A stretch of 64,000 nt of DNA, from assembly GCF_013761175.1 (NCBI RefSeq), contig NZ_JACDUR010000008.1, positions 516,546 through 580,545 on the forward strand. The letters are read 5' to 3'. A program made the translations under genes and the position numbers. The notes under the pieces were generated by a model, which had not been told where the DNA came from, ran no database searches, and saw nothing but the letters and a program-made list of their open reading frames with translations. Source of the stretch: Nonomuraea soli (lineage in GTDB: Bacteria > Actinomycetota > Actinomycetes > Streptosporangiales > Streptosporangiaceae). Positions 49,968 to 58,257 of the stretch are shown here, piece by piece (the first letter of the stretch is position 1; each line of letters begins with the position of its first letter).

Positions 49968-51211
49968 GCCCGCCCCCGGAGCCGACCGAGCCGCAGGCCG
50001 AGGAGCCTGTCGAGGAGCCTGCCGATGCGCGGGTCGAGGCGCGGGTCGAGGCGCTGCTGCGGGAGCTCGCGCCGCAGGTGCTCGGCGCCCTGGTGCGCCG
50101 CCACGGCGACTTCGACACCTGCGAGGACGCCGTCCAGGAAGCCCTGCTCGACGCGGCCCTGCAGTGGCCGCAGCGCGGTGTGCCCGACAACCCGCGCGGG
50201 TGGCTGGTCACCGTCGCCTCGCGACGCCTCATCGACCAGGTACGCAGCGACAGCGCCCGCCGGCGCCGCGAGGAGAGCGTCGCGGTGCGCGAGACCGCGC
50301 CCGAGGAGCCGCCCGCCCACGACGACACCCTGCGGCTGCTGTTCCTGTGCTGCCATCCCGACCTGCCGCAGGCCTCCCAGCTGGCCCTGACGCTGCGCGC
50401 CGTCGGCGGGCTGACCACCGCCGAGATCGCCCGCGCCTTCCTGGTGCCCGAGGCCACCATGGCCCAGCGCATCAGCCGCGCCAAACAGAAGATCAAGGGC
50501 ACGGCGTTCGGCGAACCGGGTGAGCCGGCCGTCGTGCTCCACGTGCTGTACCTGATCTTCAACGAGGGCTACACCGCCTCCTCGGGGCCCGAGCTGCACC
50601 GCGGCGAGCTGACGGGGGAGGCGATCCGGCTGGCGCGTGCCGTCCACCGGCTGCTGCCCGGCGACGGCGAGGCGGCCGGGCTGCTGGCGCTGATGCTGCT
50701 CACCGAGGCCCGCCGCCCCGCCCGCACCGGACCGGAGGGCGTCCTGGTGCCGCTGGAGGAGCAGGACCGGGCCCTGTGGGACCAGCCGATGATCGCCGAG
50801 GGCGTCGGGCTGATCACCGCAGCCCTCCAGCAGGCCGCCCCCGGGCCGTACCAGGTGCAGGCGGCGATCGCGGCCGTGCACGACGAGGCGCCCAGCTGGG
50901 AGCAGACCGACTGGCCGCAGGTGCTGGCCCTGTACGGGCTGCTCGCCGACAGCCCCGTCGTACGGCTCAACCGGGCCGTCGCGCTGGCCATGGTGCAGGG
51001 GCCCAAGGCCGGGCTGGCGTTGCTCGACACCCTGGAGGGCGGCGAGCTGTCAGGCCATCACCGGCTGGCCGCCGTCCGCGCCCACCTGCTGGAACTCGAC
51101 GGCCAGGCCCTGGCCGCCCGCGAACACTACCTGACCGCCGCCGGGCTCACCTCGAGCCTGCCGGAACAGGGCTACCTGCGCGCCCGAGCGGAACGGCTGA
51201 TCGTTACGTAG
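49964..51211 (+). CDS. ECF42-type RNA polymerase sigma factor
   Basis: A 415-residue sigma factor. After a Glu/Pro-rich N terminus come region 2 (HGDFDTCEDAVQEALLDAALQWP, PRGWLVTVASRRLIDQVRSD), region 4 (LALTLRAVGGLTTAEIARAFLVPEATMAQRISRAKQKI) and the ~200-residue helical C-terminal domain (VLHVLYLIFNEGYTAS, LLALMLLTEARRPARTG, LYGLLADSPVVRLNRAVAL) found in ECF42 factors. It pairs with the overlapping DGPF gene. It is a second copy of the system at 38-41 kb but without MerR or a membrane partner. Confidence 0.92.
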   Translation: MSPPPEPTEPQAEEPVEEPADARVEARVEALLRELAPQVLGALVRRHGDFDTCEDAVQEALLDAALQWPQRGVPDNPRGWLVTVASRRLIDQVRSDSARRRREESVAVRETAPEEPPAHDDTLRLLFLCCHPDLPQASQLALTLRAVGGLTTAEIARAFLVPEATMAQRISRAKQKIKGTAFGEPGEPAVVLHVLYLIFNEGYTASSGPELHRGELTGEAIRLARAVHRLLPGDGEAAGLLALMLLTEARRPARTGPEGVLVPLEEQDRALWDQPMIAEGVGLITAALQQAAPGPYQVQAAIAAVHDEAPSWEQTDWPQVLALYGLLADSPVVRLNRAVALAMVQGPKAGLALLDTLEGGELSGHHRLAAVRAHLLELDGQALAAREHYLTAAGLTSSLPEQGYLRARAERLIVT

Positions 51212-51214
51212 GCT
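51209..51214 (+). promoter_or_regulatory. -10 element TAGGCT
   Basis: TAGGCT ends 6 nt before the ATG at 51221 and overlaps the sigma-factor stop; leaderless pattern. Confidence 0.45.
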
Positions 51215-51220
51215 CGAAGC

Positions 51221-51427
51221 ATGACGGACGAGCTGTCGTGCCCCCTGTGCGAATCGGCGATGGAATCCGGGCAGATCGTCGGGCGCTCACCCGGCGTGAA
51301 GTTCAAGAAGAGCGCCGGGCTTCTCGGCGACCTGAGCGGCGTCCCCGTCACGCAAGGTTTCTTCAACCACAGCGCCGACGCGCTACGGTGCCGCGACTGC
51401 GGGACCGTGGTGATTCCCGGCCGATAG
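51221..51427 (+). CDS. Small zinc-ribbon protein (PF20097-like)
   Basis: A 68-residue protein with paired cysteines at both ends: CPLCESAMESGQIVG and LRCRDCGTVVIPGR, an apparent two-knuckle zinc ribbon, with a short central insert (KFKKSAGLLGDLSGVPV). It resembles the widespread small DUF6487-type proteins. The start is fixed by the -10 at 51209. Function unknown. Confidence 0.75.
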   Translation: MTDELSCPLCESAMESGQIVGRSPGVKFKKSAGLLGDLSGVPVTQGFFNHSADALRCRDCGTVVIPGR

Positions 51428-51456
51428 AGCACGACGGCGGGGGGTAGGGCACGACC

Positions 51457-52188
51457 ATGCGGCTCAAGCTGATCGTTCTCCTCGCGGCGGTGTTGTGCGC
51501 ACCGGCCACGGTGGCGGTGGCACCGGCATCCGCGAGCACCGTCACGAGCGGGGATGTGGCCGGTCGGCCCGACCTGGTCGCGGGCACCTATCTGCCGTTG
51601 TGGCCGTTCGCCACGCGCCACGAGGCCGGGCGGTGGCAGCGGGCCTACCGCCAGGGCGGCCACCAGCCGTGGCACCTCGACGCGGGGGAGACCGCGCTCG
51701 CCTTCACCCGCGGCTACCTGGGCTTCACCGACATCGACAAGGTGGTCGCGGCCGACGTCGACGGGCGCCACGCCCGGGTCCGGGTCGGCTACCTGACCCA
51801 GGAGAACCCCAAACCGCTCGTCGCCGCCGTCGTGCACCTGGTGCGTTACGGCAAGGGCGCCGACGCGCCGTGGGAGGTGGTCGGCACCGACGACACCACA
51901 CTGACCCTCGACAGGCCCCGGTACGGCTCGGCCGTACGCTCGCCGGTGAAGGCGGGCGGGATCATCACCGGGGTGGACGAGAGCCTCAGGGTGCGGATGC
52001 TGCAGCTCGGCGCCAAGCGGGCGCTGGGCGAGGTCGACCGCATCCCGGCCGGGGGCGAACGTCAGCCGTGGACGGCGAGCTTCGGCTTCCGCAAGGGCAA
52101 GTGGCGGGTGGCCACCATCGTCGTCTCGACCGGCGGGCACGTCGCCGACGTGGAGCGCTTCGCCATCACCGGCGTCGTCCTGCGCTGA
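51457..52188 (+). CDS. Secreted hypothetical protein
   Basis: A 243-residue exported protein. Residues 1-27 (MRLKLIVLLAAVLCAPATVAVAPASA) are a signal peptide. The mature part has YLPLWPFATRHEAGRWQRAYRQGG, ALAFTRGYLGFTDIDKVV, RVGYLTQENPKPLVAAVVHLVRYG and FGFRKGKWRVATIVVSTGGHV, an alternating strand pattern without cysteines. I do not recognise a family. GGGG(T)AGGG lies before the ATG. It stands alone between the zinc-ribbon gene and the convergent DinB gene. Confidence 0.75.
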   Translation: MRLKLIVLLAAVLCAPATVAVAPASASTVTSGDVAGRPDLVAGTYLPLWPFATRHEAGRWQRAYRQGGHQPWHLDAGETALAFTRGYLGFTDIDKVVAADVDGRHARVRVGYLTQENPKPLVAAVVHLVRYGKGADAPWEVVGTDDTTLTLDRPRYGSAVRSPVKAGGIITGVDESLRVRMLQLGAKRALGEVDRIPAGGERQPWTASFGFRKGKWRVATIVVSTGGHVADVERFAITGVVLR

Positions 52189-52215
52189 CCCGCGAGGTGC
52201 GTCGGCGAGGTGCGG

Positions 52216-52854
52216 TCAGGGCAGGCGTGCGGCCAGGGACTCCAGCCCGTCGCCCTCCAGGTCGGCCAGCCCGGCGGATCGGCCGCTCATCACCAGCACC
52301 AGCGACTGGATCGGCCCCGACACCTTGCGGCCCTCGCCGTACTCCCACTCCACATCGGTCGCCACCAGGTGCAGCCCGCGCATCTCCTTGCGCGGCGAGT
52401 AGCCCGGCAGGTCGCGCTCCCCGATGTAGGAGGCGGCCACGCGCGCCAGCTCCGGCGGCATCGGGCTGCGCACGCCCAGCGGCAGCGCGATGTCCTGGGT
52501 GTGCACCAGCGCGTCGAACAGCGGGTCGAGCGGCTTGGTGACCGGAGCCCTCCGCCGGGAGGTCGCCGAGCGGCGCAGCAGCTCCAGCAGTTCCTCGTCG
52601 GACGAGCGCGAGGCGATGTGGACGGCCGCGTCGCGGATGGTCCTGTTGAGGTTGCCGCGGGCCCGTACGAACTCGGTGAAGACCTGCCCGAAGGTGATGA
52701 ACGGAGTCGACGCCACGTGCGCCACGACGTCGCGCACCTGCCAGCCCGCGCACAACGACGGGTGCTGCCACTGCTGCGGCGTCAGGCTCTCGAGCAGGTC
52801 TGCCATGCGGGTGCGCTGCTCCTCGATGGCAGCCCAGATCTCGTCGCCGTTCAT
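52216..52854 (-). CDS. DinB/maleylpyruvate-isomerase-like protein
   Basis: A 212-residue DinB-fold protein of the mycothiol-dependent maleylpyruvate isomerase group. AAIEEQRTRMADLLESLTPQQWQHPSLCAGWQVRDVVAHVAS holds the first metal His; LFDALVHTQDIALPLG holds the H-x3-D ligand pair. It likely binds a divalent metal and may use mycothiol. ATG 52854 has GGGAGGGG 4 nt upstream. It is divergent from a MarR gene over an imperfect palindrome, so that MarR probably controls it. Confidence 0.85.
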   Translation of the reverse strand: MNGDEIWAAIEEQRTRMADLLESLTPQQWQHPSLCAGWQVRDVVAHVASTPFITFGQVFTEFVRARGNLNRTIRDAAVHIASRSSDEELLELLRRSATSRRRAPVTKPLDPLFDALVHTQDIALPLGVRSPMPPELARVAASYIGERDLPGYSPRKEMRGLHLVATDVEWEYGEGRKVSGPIQSLVLVMSGRSAGLADLEGDGLESLAARLP

Positions 52855-52870
52855 GACCCCTCCCATTTGA

Positions 52871-52899
52871 TAAGGTAGCATTAATATAATGCAGCCTTA
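52871..52899. promoter_or_regulatory. MarR-type operator
   Basis: TAAGGTAGCATTA (52871-52883) and TAATGCAGCCTTA (from 52887) form an inverted repeat matching 11 of 13 positions around ATA, between the divergent DinB and MarR genes. Confidence 0.7.
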
Positions 52900-52916
52900 G
52901 TAAAAGGAGAAGCCCT

Positions 52917-53342
52917 GTGGCCGCGACACACCCGCCCCACGTCCATGCCCTGCTCTACGAGGCCTACCTGCGCGTCTCCGACGTGGTCTTCGAGGGCGCC
53001 AAGGCGATGGACGCCCGGGTGCGGCCCTCGCATGCGGCGGTGTTCTTTCACATGGAGCACGAAGGCATCCGGCTGGGCAGGCTGGCCGAGAAGGCCCAGA
53101 TGACGCCGCAGGCCATGGGGGAGCTCGTCGACGACCTGGAGGAGTTCGGCTACCTGCGCAGGGTGCCCGATCCGACGGACCGCCGGGCCAAGCTGATCGT
53201 CTTCACCGAGGAGGGCGACGCGGCGCTGCGCACCGGCTACAAGATCATTGACGATGTGGAGCGGCGGATGGCGGGACTGCTGGGCGAGGAGGGGTTCGGC
53301 GACCTGCATCGCATGCTGACGCGGATCATCACCTATTTTTAG
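52917..53342 (+). CDS. MarR-family transcriptional regulator
   Basis: A 141-residue regulator. The winged HTH reads IRLGRLAEKAQMTPQAMGELVDDLEEFGYLRRVPDPTDRRAKLIVFTEEG (~48-97), flanked by the dimerisation helices. GTG start with AAAAGGAG 7 nt upstream. It is divergent from the DinB gene over a near-perfect palindrome, which predicts that it represses both. Confidence 0.9.
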   Translation: MAATHPPHVHALLYEAYLRVSDVVFEGAKAMDARVRPSHAAVFFHMEHEGIRLGRLAEKAQMTPQAMGELVDDLEEFGYLRRVPDPTDRRAKLIVFTEEGDAALRTGYKIIDDVERRMAGLLGEEGFGDLHRMLTRIITYF

Positions 53343-53367
53343 TTAGGCGCAAGATAGTTAGATGCCG

Positions 53368-53373
53368 TATTAT
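53368..53373 (+). promoter_or_regulatory. -10 element TATTAT for amidohydrolase
   Basis: TATTAT ends 7 nt before the ATG at 53381 and lies within the dyad CCGTA/TACGG (53365-53379). Two TAGTTAG copies (53340, 53355) lie just upstream. Confidence 0.6.
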
Positions 53374-53380
53374 CTACGGT

Positions 53381-54646
53381 ATGCGCACTCTTCTTCGCGA
53401 TGTCCGCGTCTTCGACGGCGAGCACACCACGGCGGTCGCCGACGTCCTGATCGACGATGACCGCATCGGCGACGGAGCCGAAGCGCCCGGCACCGTCATC
53501 GACTGCCGCGGCAAGACCCTGCTCCCCGGCCTCATCGACGCGCACGTCCACGTCGCCGACGGCCTGCTCGCCCAGGCCCTGGCCTTCGGGGTGACCACCG
53601 AGCTCGACATGTTCTGCCTGCCGGGCAACCTGGACAGGCAGCGCCGCCTGGCCGCCGAGCGCGACGACGTGGCCGACCTGCGCAGCTCCGGCATCCTGGC
53701 CACCGCCCCCGGCGGGCACCCCAGCCAGATCATGGCCGCCGAGGCCGCGCACCTGAGCCACCTGGGCGACGCGATCGGCCCCTTCGACACGATCGCCACC
53801 GCCGGGCAGGCTGAGGCCTTCGTCCAGGCCCGCGTGGCCGAGGGCTCCGACTACCTGAAAATCGTGATCGACACCGGCGAGAGCGCCGGGCTCGACCTGC
53901 CCGTCCTGACTCCGGACGTGGTCGCCGCGCTGGTCCGGGCCGGGCACGCCGCAGGGCTCACCACCATCGCCCACGTCGCCACCGCCCGCGACACCGCCAT
54001 CGCCCTGGACGCCGGGATCGACGGCCTCGCCCACGTCTTCCACGACCTCACCCCGGGCGACCCGCTGGTCGAGGCACTGGCCGTCCGGATCGCCGTACAG
54101 GGCGTCTTCGTCGTCAGCACCCTGGCCTACATCGAGGCCATCACCCAGGGCCCCGGCGCCCTGGAGCTGCTGCACGACGAGCGCATCGCGGACCGCCTGC
54201 CCGAACAGGCACGCGCGTCGATCCCACCCCGCGACCACACCGTGGTCCCTGTGCACCCTCAGGGGCTGGTCAACGCGCTGCACGCCACCGGGGTGCTCCA
54301 CCGGGCCGGCGCCGACGTTCTGGCGGGGACCGACGCCAACTTCTTCGCGCCACTGCACGGCGCGGGCATGCACCGCGAGCTGTCCCTGCTCGTCGAGGCG
54401 GGGCTGAGCCCGGAAGCGGCCCTCGCCGCCGCTACCCGGCGCAGCGCCGGGCGCTTCGGCCTGCACGACCGCGGCCGGATCGCGCCGGGCGCACGCGCCG
54501 ACCTGCTGCTCGTCGACGGCGACCCGACGGCCGACATCACAGCCTGCCGCTCCATCGCGGGCATCTGGAGGCGCGGCCGGAAGCTTGACCAGTCCCTAAC
54601 AAGATGCGAGACTCCTAACTATGTTCGGAATGCCGAATCGCGATAG
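53381..54646 (+). CDS. Amidohydrolase family protein
   Basis: A 421-residue metal-dependent hydrolase. The HxH ligands are in LLPGLIDAHVHVADG (~47-61), the bridging Lys position is YLKIVIDTGE, His ligands follow in TIAHVATARD and GLAHVFHD, and the catalytic Asp is in LAGTDANFF; the C-terminal beta-sandwich has RIAPGARADLLLVDGDPTADI. It resembles imidazolonepropionase/prolidase-like amidohydrolases; the substrate is unknown. It overlaps the start of the TetR gene, so enzyme, regulator and the next DinB-like gene form one unit. Confidence 0.9.
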   Translation: MRTLLRDVRVFDGEHTTAVADVLIDDDRIGDGAEAPGTVIDCRGKTLLPGLIDAHVHVADGLLAQALAFGVTTELDMFCLPGNLDRQRRLAAERDDVADLRSSGILATAPGGHPSQIMAAEAAHLSHLGDAIGPFDTIATAGQAEAFVQARVAEGSDYLKIVIDTGESAGLDLPVLTPDVVAALVRAGHAAGLTTIAHVATARDTAIALDAGIDGLAHVFHDLTPGDPLVEALAVRIAVQGVFVVSTLAYIEAITQGPGALELLHDERIADRLPEQARASIPPRDHTVVPVHPQGLVNALHATGVLHRAGADVLAGTDANFFAPLHGAGMHRELSLLVEAGLSPEAALAAATRRSAGRFGLHDRGRIAPGARADLLLVDGDPTADITACRSIAGIWRRGRKLDQSLTRCETPNYVRNAESR

Positions 54647-55217
54647 GAAATCCGAGCGCCACGCGCGGACCAAGCAGGAGATCATCGACGCCGCGTGGGA
54701 GATCGCCAGGTCGCAAGGGCTGGCCGGGCTGACCCTGCGCGACGTCGCCCAGCGGGTGGGCATGCGCGCCCCCTCGCTGTACTCCTACTTCGCCTCCAAG
54801 CACGCCATCTACGACGCGATGTTCGCCGACGGCTTCCGCGCCTTCCTGCACGAGCACGCCGCCCTGGAACCCGCGGACGACACCCTGGCCGAGCTCACCC
54901 TCATCTGCCGGCACTTCCTCGGCTTCTGCACCGCGGACACGGTCCGCTTCCAGCTGATGTTCCAGCGGACCATCCCCGGCTTCGAGCCCTCGCCCGAGTC
55001 GTACGCGATCTCCTTGGAAGGCTTCGACCTGCTGCGCAAGCGCCTGGCCCGCCTCGGCATCACCGACCAGGAATCGCTCGACCTGTTCACCGCGATCGGC
55101 AGCGGCCTGGCCGCCCAGCAGATCGCCAACGACCCCGGCGGCACCCGCTGGACCCGCCTGGCCGACCAGGCCATGGCGATGTTCCTCCGACAGATCGAGA
55201 GCGGGAGGACACCATGA
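54630..55217 (+). CDS. TetR-family transcriptional regulator
   Basis: A 195-residue regulator. The HTH is LTLRDVAQRVGMRAPSLYSYFASKHAIYDAMF (~32-63), followed by a TetR ligand domain of the WHG type. ATG 54630 is preferred: a TAACTAT -10 ends 7-8 nt before it, whereas the upstream in-frame ATG (54621) would lie on the -10. The start region repeats the TAGTTAGG motif (as CCTAACTA) seen before the amidohydrolase gene, so it may control both sites. It overlaps the next gene by ATGA. Confidence 0.88.
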   Translation: MPNRDRKSERHARTKQEIIDAAWEIARSQGLAGLTLRDVAQRVGMRAPSLYSYFASKHAIYDAMFADGFRAFLHEHAALEPADDTLAELTLICRHFLGFCTADTVRFQLMFQRTIPGFEPSPESYAISLEGFDLLRKRLARLGITDQESLDLFTAIGSGLAAQQIANDPGGTRWTRLADQAMAMFLRQIESGRTP

Positions 55218-55945
55218 AACCTCCGATCGGCCTGCACAGGCAGGAGGCCGCGACGCTGGCGGCCACCGAGAACGAACGCTTCGCGCGATTGGCCGGGCTC
55301 CTGGGCCCGGGCGACTGGAGCAAGCAGACCGACTGCCCCGCCTGGGACGTGCGGGCCATGAGCGCCCACGTGCTCGGCATGATGGAGTTCGGCTCCTCGC
55401 TGCGGGAGTTCGCCCACGTCCTGCGGGCGGGCCCCCGGGCCGCGCGCGGGCGCCCGGTGATCGACGGCATCACCGAGGTCCAGGTCGCCGAGCGTGCCCA
55501 CCTCAGCGAGCAGGAGGTGGTCGACGGGCTCGCGCGCCTGGCTCCGGTCGCCGCGCGCTCGCGCATGCGCCGTGCCGCGCTGCTCGGCCGGCTGCCCACC
55601 CAGCAGGAGTACGAAGGCCGCATGGAGACGTGGCCGCTGGGCTACCTGATGGCGGTCATCCTGACGCGCGACACGTGGATGCACCGCGTCGACGTCTGCC
55701 GGGCCGTCGGCGCCGACCTGGTCCTCACGCCGGAGCACGACGGCAGGCTGGTGGCCGACGTGGTGGCCGAGTGGGCCTTCCGGCACGGCGAGCCGTACCG
55801 TCTGACGCTGCTCGGGCCCGCGGGCGGGCATTTCGCGTCGGGGGAGTCCGGCGAGGAGATCACCGTCGACGCCGTGGAGTTCTGCAGGATCCTGTCGGGC
55901 CGGGAGACCGGCACGGGCCTGCTCGGCCGGCCGGTGCCGTTCTGA
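55214..55945 (+). CDS. DinB-like maleylpyruvate-isomerase-N-terminal protein
   Basis: A 243-residue protein of the MDMPI_N type: LAATENERFARLAGLLGPGDWSKQTDCPAWDVRAMSAHVLGMMEFG with the first metal His, ILTRDTWMHRVDVCRAVG with the H-x3-D pair, and a C-terminal part ending FCRILSGRETGTGLL. Probably mycothiol-linked detoxification. ATG overlaps the TetR stop, so it is co-translated with regulator and amidohydrolase. Confidence 0.88.
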   Translation: MKPPIGLHRQEAATLAATENERFARLAGLLGPGDWSKQTDCPAWDVRAMSAHVLGMMEFGSSLREFAHVLRAGPRAARGRPVIDGITEVQVAERAHLSEQEVVDGLARLAPVAARSRMRRAALLGRLPTQQEYEGRMETWPLGYLMAVILTRDTWMHRVDVCRAVGADLVLTPEHDGRLVADVVAEWAFRHGEPYRLTLLGPAGGHFASGESGEEITVDAVEFCRILSGRETGTGLLGRPVPF

Positions 55946-55981
55946 CCCGACGGCGCCGGCCGCCGGTGAGCGCCGCGGGGG

Positions 55982-56854
55982 TCAGCGGCCGATCTTGTCG
56001 AGCTCGGCGAGATCGGCGTCGGACAGCGAGAGTCCCGCGCCGGCGGCGTTCTCGCGCAGGTGCGCCACCGACGAGGTGCCGGGGATCAGCAGGATGTTCG
56101 GCGCCCGCCGCAGGAGCCAGGCCAGGGCGACCGACATGGGCGTGGCGTGCAACCGGGTGGCCACAGCCTCGAGCGCCGAGGACTGCAGCGGGCTGAAGCC
56201 GCCGAGGGGGAAGAAGGGCACATAGGCGATGCCCTGCTCCGCGAGCTCGTCGATCAGATCGTCGTCGTGGCGGTGGGCGAGGTTGTACAGGTTCTGCACG
56301 CACACGATCGGCGCGATCGAGCGAGCCTCGGCGACCTGTTGCGCGGTCGCGTTGCTCACGCCGAGGTGCCGGATGAGGCCCTGCCGCTGCAGGTCGACGA
56401 GCGCCCCGAACGCCTCCGCGAGCGAACCGGGCACGGTGCCCCGGGCGTCGCCCAGACGGAGGTTGACCACGTCGAGCGTGTCGAGGCCGAGGTTCTCCAG
56501 GTTCTCGGCGACGGCCCGGCGCAGCTCTTCAGGCTTGCGTGCCGGGGGCCAGCCGCCCTCCTCGTCGCGGGTCGCCCCGACCTTGGTCACGATGTGCAGC
56601 GAGTCGGAGTACGGGTGCAACGCTTCGCGGATCAGCTGGTTGGTGATGTGCGGCCCGTAGGCGTCGGCGGTGTCGATGTGGGTGATGCCGAGGCTGACGG
56701 CTTCGCGGAGAACGGCGAGTGCGCCCTCGCGGTCGGCGGGCGGACCCATGACCCAGGGGCCGGCGAGTTGCATGGCGCCGTAGCCGAACCGGGTGACGGT
56801 CAAGTCGCCCAGGGCCCAGGTGCCGCCGGGAAGCGAGGCGGAGGGGGTGCCCAT
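55982..56854 (-). CDS. Aldo/keto reductase
   Basis: A 290-residue NADPH-dependent reductase with the barrel marks GYGAMQLAG, THIDTADAYGPHITNQLI (Asp and Tyr of the catalytic set), IVTKVGATR (Lys), LDTLDVVNLRL (where many members have the catalytic His, here Asn/Arg) and LGVSNATAQQV, LIPGTSSVAHLRENAAG. The DVVNLR form is normal in one oxidoreductase subgroup (YajO/Tas-like). ATG 56854. It is divergent from an HxlR gene, which probably controls it in response to electrophiles or redox stress. Confidence 0.92.
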   Translation of the reverse strand: MGTPSASLPGGTWALGDLTVTRFGYGAMQLAGPWVMGPPADREGALAVLREAVSLGITHIDTADAYGPHITNQLIREALHPYSDSLHIVTKVGATRDEEGGWPPARKPEELRRAVAENLENLGLDTLDVVNLRLGDARGTVPGSLAEAFGALVDLQRQGLIRHLGVSNATAQQVAEARSIAPIVCVQNLYNLAHRHDDDLIDELAEQGIAYVPFFPLGGFSPLQSSALEAVATRLHATPMSVALAWLLRRAPNILLIPGTSSVAHLRENAAGAGLSLSDADLAELDKIGR

Positions 56855-56936
56855 GGTGTGCCTTTCATGTCGAGCAGAGGATGGTGCCTGACGGCTCCTT
56901 GCACCACTATTGGTGTGTAGCTCCCTTTCGGGAAGA

Positions 56937-56954
56937 ACGCACTTGGAAGTGCGT
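56937..56954. promoter_or_regulatory. 18-bp palindrome between AKR and HxlR genes
   Basis: ACGCACTT, GG, AAGTGCGT: perfect 8-bp arms in the 129-base divergent gap. A second smaller dyad CACC(A)/(T)GGTG lies at 56902. Likely HxlR operator. Confidence 0.7.
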
Positions 56955-56983
56955 AAGGCACCCACGGGTGGAAGGAATGCTCC

Positions 56984-57427
56984 ATGGCGACGTTGACGGC
57001 AGCCCAGCAAAGGGCACAGGCCAAGGTGGAGTACGACGCCTTCGTGGCCGCCTGCCCCAGCCGCAGGCTGCTCGACCGGATCTCGGACAAGTGGGTCACG
57101 CTGATCCTGGCCGCGCTCGGCAGCGACAGCGCGCATCAGCCCGGCGCCGGCTGCGATGGGGAGCCTCGGGTGATGCGCTACTCGGAGCTGCAGCGCCTGC
57201 TGGCCGGTGTCAGCCAGAAGATGCTCACCCAGACGCTGCGCTCCCTGGAGCGCGACGGCCTGGTGTCTCGCACCGTGGTGCCGACCGTGCCGGTCACGGT
57301 CTCCTACGAGCTGACCGACCTCGGCCTGTCGCTGCACGAGATGATGCGGGGCCTCAAGGCCTGGGCTGAGACGCACATGGACGATGTGCTCGCCCACCGC
57401 GAGACCTACGACACTCGCGGCGCCTGA
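56984..57427 (+). CDS. HxlR-family regulator
   Basis: A 147-residue winged-helix protein. ACPSRRLLDRISDKWVTLILAAL has the Cys near the HTH that many HxlR redox or aldehyde sensors use; MRYSELQRLLAGVSQKMLTQTLRSLERDGLVSRTVVPTVPVTVSYELTDLGLSL is the core wing. ATG 56984 with GGAAGGAA upstream. It is divergent from the aldo/keto reductase across an 18-bp palindrome, a common pairing for aldehyde-responsive control. Confidence 0.9.
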   Translation: MATLTAAQQRAQAKVEYDAFVAACPSRRLLDRISDKWVTLILAALGSDSAHQPGAGCDGEPRVMRYSELQRLLAGVSQKMLTQTLRSLERDGLVSRTVVPTVPVTVSYELTDLGLSLHEMMRGLKAWAETHMDDVLAHRETYDTRGA

Positions 57428-57558
57428 ACCACACCAGGGGCGAACGGTTGCGCTAGACGTGCCACCGCTCGCCGGCCAGGATCAGCGCGGAGGCCGGGGC
57501 GCCTCAGCGAGAGGCTCGGGCAGCAGGGCCGAGAGCCCCCGCCTGTCCGCGCAGGCTC

Positions 57559-58044
57559 CTAACCGGACAGTGCCTGCGTCATCTCGCGGGTGATGCGGTT
57601 GAGCGTCTCGGCGTCGCCGGGGCCGAGGGCCTGCGCCAGGCGCGCCAGGTTGGCGGCGTGCTCGGTGACCGTGACGTCGATGACCTGCAGGCCCCGGTCG
57701 GTCAGGGTGATGCGGAAGCTGCGCCGGTCGCCGGGGTCGAGGGTGCGCGCGACCAGCCCGGCGTTCTCCAGCCGGTCGAGCCGGTTGGTCATGCCGGCGC
57801 GCGACATCATGAGCTCGGCCGACAGCTCAGAGGGGATCATGGTGTACGGCGAGCCGCCCCGGCGCAGCGCCGCGAGCACGTCGAACTCGCCAGGGCGCAG
57901 GCCGTGGCGCGTGAAGACCTCCTCGACGGCCGTCTCGACCAGGCGCACCAGGCGCGACAGGCGGGCGAAGACGCCCATGGCCGACAGGTCGAGGTCGGGC
58001 CGCTCCTGGCGCCACTGCGCGAGGATCGCGTCGATGGGGTCCAT
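57559..58044 (-). CDS. MarR-family transcriptional regulator
   Basis: A 161-residue regulator. The HTH reads PSELSAELMMSRAGMTNRLDRLENAGLVARTLDPGDRRSFRITLTDRG, between N- and C-terminal dimerisation helices. The ATG lies 6 nt after the -10 TAAAAT (leaderless). No enzyme gene is directly beside it; TAGTCCG repeats upstream may be its operator. The gap 57428-57558 shows no gene. Confidence 0.9.
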   Translation of the reverse strand: MDPIDAILAQWRQERPDLDLSAMGVFARLSRLVRLVETAVEEVFTRHGLRPGEFDVLAALRRGGSPYTMIPSELSAELMMSRAGMTNRLDRLENAGLVARTLDPGDRRSFRITLTDRGLQVIDVTVTEHAANLARLAQALGPGDAETLNRITREMTQALSG

Positions 58045-58050
58045 CAGATG

Positions 58051-58080
58051 ATTTTATCTCGGACTATCAGGGGCCGGACT
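58051..58080 (-). promoter_or_regulatory. Promoter of marR with TAGTCCG repeats
   Basis: On the minus strand TAAAAT (58056-58051) ends 6 nt before the ATG at 58044; TAGTCCG occurs twice just upstream (within 58060-58080), possible regulator sites. Confidence 0.5.
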
Positions 58081-58215
58081 ACGTTCGCGCTAGCGTTCTA
58101 TACCGCTGTCTAGCTGTCAGCAATTCCGCAAGATCATGTAAATATCGGCGCATGTTACGAAAATGTTAGAGCGCTTGGTACGTTCCACATCTTGTCGGTC
58201 AGGCGGGGCCGACAT

Positions 58216-58241
58216 TTAATTCGGCGGACCATCCGAATTAA
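58216..58241. promoter_or_regulatory. ROK operator, 9-bp inverted repeat
   Basis: TTAATTCGG (58216-58224) and CCGAATTAA (58233-58241) are perfect arms 8 nt apart, ending just before the ribosome site (AAAGGAGG) of the ROK gene; binding there would block its transcript. Confidence 0.7.
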
Positions 58242-58257
58242 CTAAAGGAGGGCCCCG

